Shown here in pieces: positions 1 to 5,196 of a stretch of 5,196 nucleotides of DNA. Origin of the DNA: Paracoccaceae bacterium. Its GTDB lineage: Bacteria; Pseudomonadota; Alphaproteobacteria; Rhodobacterales; Rhodobacteraceae. The stretch spans positions 1 through 5,196 of the forward strand of contig WFTU01000416.1 of NCBI GenBank assembly GCA_015485375.1. The letters run 5' to 3'. Position numbers and translations under genes: made by a program. Positions within the stretch are counted from its first letter, which is position 1. Each line of letters begins with the position of its first letter. The notes under the pieces are model-generated. The model saw only the letters and a program-made list of their open reading frames with translations. It did no database searches and was not told the origin of the DNA.

Positions 1-1
1 C

Positions 2-454
2 ACCGCTGCGCTTGCCGCACGGGAAAAGGGCATGAAGGTGGCTTATGCCGCCGCGCCCTTCGATGCCTCGGCCGTTATGGAAATGCTGCCGGTTGTCGAC
101 TTGCTGGCGGTCAACGATATCGAGGCCGCGCAACTGGCCAAAGCGCTGGATGTGGAACTGGATGCCCTGCCGGTGCCGCAAGCCCTGATCACCCGCGGCG
201 CGCAAGGCGCCACCCTGCGCAGCGGCCATCACAAGGACACGGTCGCGGCCTTCAGGGTGAAGGCGGTGGACACCACGGGCGCGGGCGATACTTTCCTCGG
301 GTATTTTCTGGCCGCCACCGATGCGGGCTGGTCCGCGAATGACGCGCTGACACAGGCGGCGGCGGCTTCGGCCATACAGGTCACGCAGGCGGGCGCGGCG
401 GCGGCGATCCCGACCGCCGATGCGGTGCTGGCCTTTATGAAAGAGGCCCTATGA
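2..454 (+). CDS. rbsK: PfkB-family sugar kinase, probably ribokinase (5'-truncated by window edge)
   Basis: C-terminal 150 residues of a carbohydrate kinase; the frame is open to the window edge from base 2, so the ATG at 32 is an internal Met and not the start. The visible part carries the second PfkB signature, DTTGAGDTFLGYF (from base 269). In it the GAGD loop forms the anion hole, and its Asp (codon 287-289) is the expected catalytic base. Upstream are the NDIEAAQL segment, which resembles the NxxE region of ribokinases, and ITRGAQGATL, the strand-turn before the nucleotide site. Ribokinases are about 300 residues, so roughly half is missing. The family transfers phosphate from ATP to the sugar; ribose to ribose 5-phosphate is inferred here from the neighbouring nucleoside hydrolase, with which it overlaps by ATGA. 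Alternatives are another PfkB kinase, such as a nucleoside or pseudouridine kinase; the substrate-binding N-terminal half that would help decide lies outside. Confidence 0.85.
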   Translation, partial: TAALAAREKGMKVAYAAAPFDASAVMEMLPVVDLLAVNDIEAAQLAKALDVELDALPVPQALITRGAQGATLRSGHHKDTVAAFRVKAVDTTGAGDTFLGYFLAATDAGWSANDALTQAAAASAIQVTQAGAAAAIPTADAVLAFMKEAL

Positions 455-1374
455 CCACCCGCATGATTATCGACACGGACCCGGGTATCGACGATGCCAT
501 GGCGATCCACTATGCGGCGGCCGATCCGGCGATCGAAATCCTCGGCCTGACCACGGTGTTCGGCAATGTTTTTGTCGAGCAGGCCACCCGCAACGCGCTG
601 CGGTTGCTGGAAATGGCGGGGATTGATGCGCCGGTGGCCGAAGGGGCCGCGAAACCGCTGGCCATGCCGCTGTCGCCGCCCTCGCACCGCGTGCATGGCG
701 ACGAGGGGTTTGGTGATATTCCGGCGGCGGAGCCACGCGGCAAGGCAGTCGCGCAGAGCGCCGCCGAATTTCTGGTGCAGACCTGTGCCGACAATCCCGG
801 CGAGGTGGTGATCTGCGCCATCGGCCCGCTCACCAATCTGGCGCTGGCCCTGCGGCTGGACCCTTCGATCGCGCAGACCGTCAAGAAAGTGGTTATCATG
901 GGCGGCGCGGTGGAAACGGCGGGCAACATCACGCCCCACGCCGAGGCCAATATCTACCACGACCCCCATGCAGCGGCGGAGGTTTTCGCTGCCGGCTGGC
1001 CGGTGGTTCTGGTCGGGCTGGACGTAACGCACGAGATCACATGTCCGGCCTCGGATTTCGATCTGGTCCGCGAAAACGCCCCGCGCATCGGCGGCTTTAT
1101 CAAGGATATCAGCGAATTCTACCTGCGTTTCTATGAAAGTGTCGGCAAATTCGGCGGTTGCTCGCTGCACGATCCGGCGGCGGTGATCGCGGCGGCGCAT
1201 CCGCAGTATTTCACGACGAAAAACGTGCAGCTGACGGTTGTGGCCTCGGGCGAGGCACAGGGGCAGACGGTGGCATCGCCAGCGGCGGACAGTCCTGCGG
1301 TGGAGGTCTGTCTGGGGGTCGAGGCGGCGGCTGTTAAGGCGCTGTTTATCAATCAATTCAAATTGCTGGATTAA
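451..1374 (+). CDS. Inosine-uridine preferring nucleoside hydrolase family protein
   Basis: Complete 307-residue N-ribohydrolase, close to the usual 300-320. It is expected to be cytoplasmic (no signal peptide or membrane segment) and to hydrolyse the N-glycosidic bond of ribonucleosides, giving base plus ribose. The N-terminal DTDPGIDDA motif (D8-A16) supplies the Ca2+/ribose-binding aspartates D10, D14 and D15. The second half has the family EANIYHDPHAA stretch. Near the C-terminus LHDPAAV places His240 and Asp241 where the family has its proposed leaving-group acid and last Ca2+ ligand. All key residues are present, so an active enzyme is likely. The ATG at 451 overlaps the kinase stop (ATGA) and has AAGAGG at 441-446, 4 bases upstream. 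The alternative Met5 would leave only three residues before the DTDPG motif, so Met1 is preferred. Whether it favours inosine, uridine or a broad range cannot be read from sequence. Pairing with a ribokinase-type gene points to nucleoside salvage. Confidence 0.93.
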   Translation: MTTRMIIDTDPGIDDAMAIHYAAADPAIEILGLTTVFGNVFVEQATRNALRLLEMAGIDAPVAEGAAKPLAMPLSPPSHRVHGDEGFGDIPAAEPRGKAVAQSAAEFLVQTCADNPGEVVICAIGPLTNLALALRLDPSIAQTVKKVVIMGGAVETAGNITPHAEANIYHDPHAAAEVFAAGWPVVLVGLDVTHEITCPASDFDLVRENAPRIGGFIKDISEFYLRFYESVGKFGGCSLHDPAAVIAAAHPQYFTTKNVQLTVVASGEAQGQTVASPAADSPAVEVCLGVEAAAVKALFINQFKLLD

Positions 1375-1378
1375 CTAT
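1345..1378 (+). promoter_or_regulatory. AT-rich island, candidate promoter region for the flagellar operon
   Basis: This 34-base stretch has only 8 G/C bases (about 24%), in sharp contrast to the GC-rich surroundings. It spans the last codons and stop of the nucleoside hydrolase. It contains a small inverted repeat, CAATT-CA-AATTG (1354-1365), and a TTAAC (1371-1375). Its position about 70-100 bases before the first flagellar gene suits a promoter or regulator-binding region. I could not fit a convincing sigma-70, sigma-28 or sigma-54 pair of boxes, so the call rests on composition and position only. Confidence 0.25.
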
Positions 1379-1411
1379 GGGGCTGGTTACTTCTTGGTAA
1401 CATTTCGCCCC
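1379..1411 (+). terminator. Nested inverted repeat after the nucleoside hydrolase; possible weak terminator or operator
   Basis: An outer stem GGGGC (1379-1383) pairs with GCCCC (1407-1411), and an inner stem GTTAC (1386-1390) pairs with GTAAC (1397-1401) around a 6-base loop. An asymmetric internal loop (2 against 5 bases) lies between them. It starts 5 bases after the hydrolase stop, where a terminator would be expected. However, no T-run follows (TAAACCC), so it is not a classical intrinsic terminator. Alternatively, GGTTAC and GGTAAC, repeated 11 bases apart, may be a two-half-site operator for a DNA-binding regulator. Confidence 0.35.
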
Positions 1412-1415
1412 TAAA

Positions 1416-1440
1416 CCCGAATGGAGATCTTATTCGGGAG
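1416..1440 (+). promoter_or_regulatory. Hairpin overlapping the ribosome binding site of the lytic transglycosylase gene
   Basis: A perfect 7-bp inverted repeat, CCCGAAT (1416-1422) and ATTCGGG (1432-1438), encloses a 9-base loop GGAGATCTT. The best Shine-Dalgarno match for the ATG at 1450 is GGGAG (1436-1440), with a 9-base spacer; its three G residues are the last three paired bases of the 3' arm. If the leader folds, the ribosome site would be partly masked. There is no T-run after it, which argues against a terminator. Regulation by structure is an inference; the repeat and its overlap with GGGAG are directly visible. Confidence 0.5.
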
Positions 1441-1449
1441 AATCCACGA

Positions 1450-2163
1450 ATGTTCCCTGCGCGAATTGCGGGTTTCCTTTTGCTTTGGCCGTTTGCCGCC
1501 TTTGCCGCGACGGACGATGCTGCCTTATGCGAGGTGGCGGCGGAGCGCGCGGCGCAGGCCTCGGGCGTGCCGGTCGATGTGATGCGGGCGCTGACACTGG
1601 TCGAGACGGGTCGCAGCCGTAATGGCGCATTCCGTCCGTGGCCGTGGACGATCAATCTGGAGGGCAAGGGCTACTGGTTCGATACGCGGGCGGAGGCCGA
1701 GGCCTTTGCGCGGGAAAGTCTGGCGGTTGGCGCGCGGAGTTTCGACGTCGGCTGCTTCCAGATCAACTATCGCTGGCACGGGCAGGCTTTTGTCTCGGTG
1801 GAGCAGATGTTCGGGCCGGATGAAAATGCTACCTATGCGGCGCGGTTTATGGGCGAACTGTTTGCCGAGGGCGGAACGTGGGAATGGGCGGCTGGTGCCT
1901 ATCACTCGCGCACGGAAACGCTGGCAGCCGGTTATCGCACGCGGTTTGCGCGGATCAGGGAAGGGCTGGATGGCACCACGGCGGATCTGCCGGTGGTGGT
2001 CGCCACGGACGAGGCGGTACAGGTCGCCACGCTGTCCACATGGGATCCGTTTGCGCGCGGCACCACCACGTCCGGCGTGGCGGTAAACGGCAGCCTTGCG
2101 GGCGCGCTGGTATCAAGCGGCGGGGGCTCGCTGCTGACCCGTGCGGCGGGGGCGCTGTTCTAG
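1450..2163 (+). CDS. Secreted lytic transglycosylase (SLT domain), flagellar-operon associated
   Basis: 237 residues beginning with a short signal peptide: Arg5, hydrophobic core about 7-18, probable cleavage after AFA19. The mature protein would act in the periplasm, cleaving glycan strands of peptidoglycan. The SLT fold is visible in order: LTLVETG with the expected catalytic Glu52; a PWPWTIN-EGKGYWF segment (about 63-77); DVGCFQINYRWHG (99-111), the equivalent of the GxxQIN motif; and WAAGAYHS, the equivalent of the AYNAG motif. This arrangement resembles the small transglycosylases found in alphaproteobacterial flagellar and conjugation clusters. Cys27 and Cys102 are the only cysteines and could form a disulfide after export. 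The last 60 or so residues are a Gly/Ser/Ala/Thr-rich tail outside the catalytic fold, of unknown role. The ATG follows GGGAG at 9 bases, and the stop abuts the flhA start. Being first in an export-gate operon, it probably opens the wall for the flagellar rod; this role is inferred from context. Confidence 0.88.
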   Translation: MFPARIAGFLLLWPFAAFAATDDAALCEVAAERAAQASGVPVDVMRALTLVETGRSRNGAFRPWPWTINLEGKGYWFDTRAEAEAFARESLAVGARSFDVGCFQINYRWHGQAFVSVEQMFGPDENATYAARFMGELFAEGGTWEWAAGAYHSRTETLAAGYRTRFARIREGLDGTTADLPVVVATDEAVQVATLSTWDPFARGTTTSGVAVNGSLAGALVSSGGGSLLTRAAGALF

Positions 2164-4251
2164 ATGTGGAAGAATTTTCATATCGCGACCCTGTTCCAGC
2201 CGACGGTGCTGCTGGCGCTGGCGCTGATGGCGGTGATCGTGATGATGATCCTGCCGATGCCTGCGTGGATTCTGGATCTGGGACTATCGGTCAGCTTTGG
2301 CCTCGCCATCCTGATTTTCACGATCACGCTGTTTATCGAACGCCCGCTGGATTTTTCGTCCTTCCCGACGATCCTGCTGGCCAGCCTGATGTTGCGGCTG
2401 TCGCTGAACGTCTCGTCCACCAAGCTGATTATCGGCGAGGGGCATAACGGGCCGGATGCGGCGGGCGAGGTGATCTACGGCTTTGCCCGTTTCATCATGG
2501 GCGGGTCGGTTTTCATGGGGCTGGTGGTGTTCGGCGTGCTGATGATCGTGAATTTCATCGTCATCACCAAAGGCGCGGGACGCATGGCCGAGGTTGGCGC
2601 GCGGTTTGCGCTCGACGGGATGCCGGGCAAGCAGCTGGCGATTGACAGCGACATGGCGGCGGGGGTGATCGGCCATGCCGAGGCCAAGGAACGCCGCAAG
2701 GTCGAACAGGAGGAAACCACGTTTTTCGGCTCGCTCGACGGGGCGTCGAAGTTCGTGAAGGGCGATGCGGTGGCGGGGTTGCTGATCACCATGCTCAATC
2801 TGGTGATGGGGCTGACAATCGGGCTGTTCATCCACGGGATGCCGATCGGCAAGGCCTTCGAAACCTATGCCATTCTGACGGTCGGGGACGGGCTGGTGAG
2901 CCAGATCCCGTCGGTGATTATTTCGATTGCCACGGCGCTGTTGCTGTCGAAAGGCGGCGCGCACGGCTCGACCGACAAGGCGTTGCTGGGGCAGCTCGGG
3001 CGCTACCCTTCGGCGCTGGCGACGGTGGCGGCCCTGATGGCGCTGTTTGCCCTGATCCCGGGCCTGCCGCTGGTGCCGTTTTTCACCGGAGCGATTGTGC
3101 TGGGCGGCGCGGCATGGTTCGCCTATCGCCGTCGCGCGCGGGAGGAGGCGGCAGCCAAGGCGATTGCGGTGGAGCCGAACGCGGGGCCGGTGGGGAAATC
3201 GTTGGGGGATATGCTCGATCTGGACGAGATCCACATCGAGTTCGCGCCCGACCTTGTGTCAACGGTGATGGATCCGGCGACCGGTCTGGATACGCGGATC
3301 GTTAACATGCGCAACCATATAGCTGCGACTTATGGCCTGATTATTCCCGAAATCCGCCTGACCGACACGCCGATGCTGGATGAGGGTGAATACGCAATAC
3401 GCATTCAGGGGGTGGAGGTGGCGCGCTCGATGATCGAGAAGGGCAAGGTGTTGGCGTTGCTCAACGATCCCGCTTTGCCCCCGCCCGAGGGCAAGGATGT
3501 GAAAGAGCCGGTTTACGGCGCGCCCGCCCGCTGGATCGCGCCGGATTTGCAGGAAGAAGCGGCGCTGCTTGGTATGTCGGTGGTGACGCCGAGCGAGGTT
3601 GTGGCGACGCATTTGCTTGAGGTGATCAAGCAGAATTTCGCGCGGCTGTTTTCCCGGCGGTCATTGCGCAAGCTGCTGGACGAGTTCGTGGCGGTTTCCG
3701 ATCCTGCAAGAGCCGAGGCAAACCGGCGGATGCTGGACGAAATGGTGCCGGACAAGGTGCCGGTCGATACGCTGCATGCCGTGTTGCGACTGTTGTTGCA
3801 GGAGCAGGTTTCCATCCGCAATCTGCCGTTGGTGCTGGAGTCGATTGCCGAGGTGAACGGGTTCCTGAAGGGGGCGGAGATGCTGTGCGAACATGTGCGG
3901 CACCGACTGGGCTTCCAGATTGTTGCGGAGGTGGAGGAAAAGGACGGTGCCTTGCCCTTGATCCAGCTGGCGCCGGACTGGGAGGATCTGTTCGAGAAGT
4001 ATCAACTGGAGACCGAAACCGGCGCGGTTGATGTCGCCTTGCCGCCCGAGGAGTTCAACCGGCTGGCGGAATCGGTGGCCGAGAAGGTGGCGAAGGCCGG
4101 GGACAACGGGCGCTACCCGGCGATAGTGACCTCGACACGCCGGCGGCGGTTTATCCATACGGTTCTGTCGTGCAAGGGCATCCGCAATCCGGTGTTTTCC
4201 TTCGAGGAGGTGGGTGCGAATTCCAAGCCGACGCTGGTGGGCGTGGCATGA
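2164..4251 (+). CDS. flhA: Flagellar biosynthesis protein FlhA (export gate)
   Basis: 695 residues, the usual FlhA length. FlhA is the large inner-membrane component of the flagellar type III export gate; its ring of cytoplasmic domains receives chaperone-substrate complexes and it takes part in proton-driven export. Hydrophobic helices occupy about residues 14-320. The FHIPEP-family signature lies around RLSLNVSSTKLIIGEG (78-93). The highly conserved cytoplasmic loop spans about 147-201 (RFALDGMPGKQLAIDSD, then SKFVKGDAVAG with Asp201). A charged linker (YRRRAREEAAAK, from 321) leads to the soluble C-terminal domain, which runs complete to residue 695 with the typical late motif GRYPAIVTSTRRRRF. 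A virulence-type SctV paralogue is unlikely given fliR and flhB downstream. The ATG directly follows the upstream TAG. There is no well-spaced Shine-Dalgarno (a G-run at 2148-2152 is 11 bases away), so translation probably depends on coupling. The gene ends in an ATGA overlap with fliR. Confidence 0.97.
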   Translation: MWKNFHIATLFQPTVLLALALMAVIVMMILPMPAWILDLGLSVSFGLAILIFTITLFIERPLDFSSFPTILLASLMLRLSLNVSSTKLIIGEGHNGPDAAGEVIYGFARFIMGGSVFMGLVVFGVLMIVNFIVITKGAGRMAEVGARFALDGMPGKQLAIDSDMAAGVIGHAEAKERRKVEQEETTFFGSLDGASKFVKGDAVAGLLITMLNLVMGLTIGLFIHGMPIGKAFETYAILTVGDGLVSQIPSVIISIATALLLSKGGAHGSTDKALLGQLGRYPSALATVAALMALFALIPGLPLVPFFTGAIVLGGAAWFAYRRRAREEAAAKAIAVEPNAGPVGKSLGDMLDLDEIHIEFAPDLVSTVMDPATGLDTRIVNMRNHIAATYGLIIPEIRLTDTPMLDEGEYAIRIQGVEVARSMIEKGKVLALLNDPALPPPEGKDVKEPVYGAPARWIAPDLQEEAALLGMSVVTPSEVVATHLLEVIKQNFARLFSRRSLRKLLDEFVAVSDPARAEANRRMLDEMVPDKVPVDTLHAVLRLLLQEQVSIRNLPLVLESIAEVNGFLKGAEMLCEHVRHRLGFQIVAEVEEKDGALPLIQLAPDWEDLFEKYQLETETGAVDVALPPEEFNRLAESVAEKVAKAGDNGRYPAIVTSTRRRRFIHTVLSCKGIRNPVFSFEEVGANSKPTLVGVA

Positions 4252-5027
4252 ATATGGAGGCGCTGGCGGCACTGCTGGATTTCAGCCAACCGGGGTTTGT
4301 CGGGCTGGTGCTGGTGTTGATGCGGGTCGGGGCGGTCAGTGCGCTGCTGCCGGGATTTGGCGAGCAAAGCATTCCGATGCGGGTGCGCCTGCTGGTGACA
4401 CTGGCCTTTACGGCGATTGTCTGGCCGGTGGTGGCGGAACAAATGCCGCAAAATGTGGATGTGGCGCAGATGCCGGTTTTGATGGTGGTCGAGGCGGCGA
4501 TCGGGCTGTTGATCGGGATATCCGTTCGCCTGCTGGTGCTGGCTTTGCAACTGGCGGGATCGATTGCGGCGCAGAGTACATCGGTCACGCAGATTGCCGG
4601 GGCCGGAGTGACACCGGACCCGATGCCGGCAGTCGGGAACCTGCTGGTGATGACCGGTCTGGCGCTGGTGCTGGCGACGGGGCTGCATATCAAGGCGGCA
4701 ATGGCGATGATCGAGTCTTACCGGATTGTGCCGGCGGGTTTGCTGCCGTCGGGTAGCGACGTGGCCGAATGGGGTGTGGCGCGGGTTTCGCAGGCTTTTG
4801 CGCTGGCGTTTACGCTCTCGGGGCCGTTTCTGGTCGCGTCTTTTGCCTATAACCTCGGGCTTGGGGCGATCAACCGGGCGATGCCGACGCTGCTGGTGGC
4901 ATTTGTCGGCGCGCCGCTGATTACCGGCGTGGCGATCCTGCTGCTTGCGCTGGGCGCGCCGGTGATGTTGCTGGTCTGGAACGGACAGATGGATGCGGTG
5001 CTGGGCAATCCGCTGGGGTTGCCCTGA
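4248..5027 (+). CDS. fliR: Flagellar biosynthetic protein FliR (export gate)
   Basis: 259 residues, standard for FliR, an inner-membrane protein of the FliPQR export channel core. Hydrophobic segments lie at about 17-36, 46-63, 77-103, 128-147, 184-204 and 214-244. The family's early LMRVGAVSALLPGFG stretch (24-38) and late LGLGAINRAMPTLLVAFVG region (203-221) are clear. The start is taken at 4248 because it gives the flhA stop/start overlap ATGA, has GGTGGG (4236-4241) 6 bases upstream and gives normal length. The frame is open further upstream, but only as an extension inside flhA. A second Met at codon 3 (4254) is an alternative start. In the late motif many FliR proteins have Pro-Gln where this one has Pro-Thr (T214). 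The stop overlaps the flhB start by one base (TGATG). fliP and fliQ, its usual partners, are not in the window. Confidence 0.95.
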   Translation: MNMEALAALLDFSQPGFVGLVLVLMRVGAVSALLPGFGEQSIPMRVRLLVTLAFTAIVWPVVAEQMPQNVDVAQMPVLMVVEAAIGLLIGISVRLLVLALQLAGSIAAQSTSVTQIAGAGVTPDPMPAVGNLLVMTGLALVLATGLHIKAAMAMIESYRIVPAGLLPSGSDVAEWGVARVSQAFALAFTLSGPFLVASFAYNLGLGAINRAMPTLLVAFVGAPLITGVAILLLALGAPVMLLVWNGQMDAVLGNPLGLP

Positions 5028-5196
5028 TGGCGCGTGGCGGCGAGGACAGCGGCGAGAAATCGCACGAGGCAACACCGCAGAAGCTGGAGAAGGCGCGCAA
5101 GAAGGGCGACATTCCGAAGTCGATGGACCTGTCTGCGGCGGGGTCCTATCTGGGTTTGCTGGTGGCGTTTCTGGCTTTTGGTGCGATGGCCGTGCC
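5027..5196 (+). CDS. flhB: Flagellar biosynthesis protein FlhB (3'-truncated by window edge)
   Basis: The first 56 codons are visible. FlhB is the inner-membrane export-switch protein that changes substrate specificity from rod/hook to filament; its NPTH autocleavage site lies far beyond the window. The hydrophilic N-terminus reads MARGGEDSGEKSHEATPQKL, then EKARKKGDIPKSMDLSAAGS. This matches the characteristic FlhB opening of the type E-(A/P)-T-P-x-(K/R)-L-x-x-A-R-x-x-G-x-(I/V)-x-x-S. It is followed by the beginning of the first membrane helix (YLGLLVAFLAFGAMAV). The ATG overlaps the fliR stop as TGATG, so it is likely translated by coupling. The family is about 350-380 residues, so most of the gene is missing here. 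Confidence 0.93.
   Translation, partial: MARGGEDSGEKSHEATPQKLEKARKKGDIPKSMDLSAAGSYLGLLVAFLAFGAMAV

Noticed and set aside
229..1356. Long open frame on the minus strand (375 codons) across the kinase and hydrolase genes
   Set aside because: It is antisense to two well-supported genes. Its product is dominated by Arg, His and Gln without any recognisable domain, as expected from the reverse reading of GC-rich codons.
1379..1440. Classical Rho-independent terminator between the two operons
   Set aside because: Two inverted repeats are present, but neither is followed by a run of T, so only a weak or alternative role is proposed.
1421..1582. Short open frame starting at the ATG in the hairpin (53 codons), a possible leader peptide overlapping the transglycosylase start
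   Set aside because: There is no ribosome site before this ATG, the start lies within the hairpin stem, and the product is Arg-rich shadow sequence in a different frame from the real gene.
1878..2447. Plus-strand open frame of 189 codons spanning the transglycosylase-flhA junction
   Set aside because: It is out of frame with both genes, Gly/Ala/Asp/His-rich and without a domain; the overlapping genes have clear motifs and this has none.
2284..3234. Minus-strand open frame of 316 codons inside flhA
   Set aside because: Its Arg/His/Gln-rich composition is typical of an antisense shadow, and it lies wholly within the conserved membrane part of flhA.
4170..4247. N-terminal extension of FliR to an ATG at 4170
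   Set aside because: It would add 26 residues lying entirely inside flhA and rich in Gly/Gln, unlike FliR N-termini. The ATG at 4248 gives the standard length and the ATGA coupling.
4113..5075. Minus-strand open frame of 320 codons across the end of flhA, fliR and the start of flhB
   Set aside because: It crosses three coupled, recognisable genes and is extremely rich in Arg, His and Gln with no domain; it is a compositional shadow.
1..5196. CRISPR arrays, tRNA or rRNA genes, insertion sequences, phage or toxin-antitoxin genes
   Set aside because: I saw no tandem spaced repeats, cloverleaf-like or rRNA sequence, transposase or integrase motifs; almost all bases are accounted for by the six genes.

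Overview
The window is a GC-rich bacterial chromosome segment with every recognisable gene on the + strand. Two metabolic genes come first, followed by the start of a flagellar export-apparatus operon. The gene content, codon use and especially the order lytic transglycosylase - flhA - fliR - flhB suggest an alphaproteobacterium, most likely of the Rhodobacteraceae/roseobacter type. That assignment comes from memory of gene order and protein character, not from a search.

Region 1 (2-1374) is a ribose/nucleoside salvage pair. It holds the C-terminal half of a PfkB-family sugar kinase, probably ribokinase, overlapping by ATGA a complete inosine-uridine-type nucleoside hydrolase. The hydrolase would release ribose from nucleosides and the kinase would phosphorylate it to ribose 5-phosphate.

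Region 2 (about 1345-1449) is the only real intergenic space (75 bp between stop and start), plus the AT-rich end of the hydrolase gene. It contains a nested inverted repeat directly after the hydrolase stop and a second, perfect 7-bp hairpin. The 3' arm of that hairpin holds most of the apparent Shine-Dalgarno sequence of the next gene. This is the most plausible place for transcription of the flagellar block to begin and for its translation to be controlled.

Region 3 (1450-5196) is a tightly packed flagellar operon: a secreted lytic transglycosylase, flhA, fliR and the first 56 codons of flhB. The junctions are TAG|ATG with no spacer and in the same frame, then an ATGA overlap, then a TGATG overlap, all typical of translational coupling. 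The transglycosylase would open peptidoglycan for the rod, while FlhA, FliR and FlhB are inner-membrane components of the flagellar type III export gate.

I see no tRNA, rRNA, CRISPR, insertion sequence or phage signature, and no wholly novel system. The points most worth a second look are the SD-masking hairpin, the stop-start junction between the transglycosylase and flhA, and the dedicated transglycosylase leading an export-gate operon.
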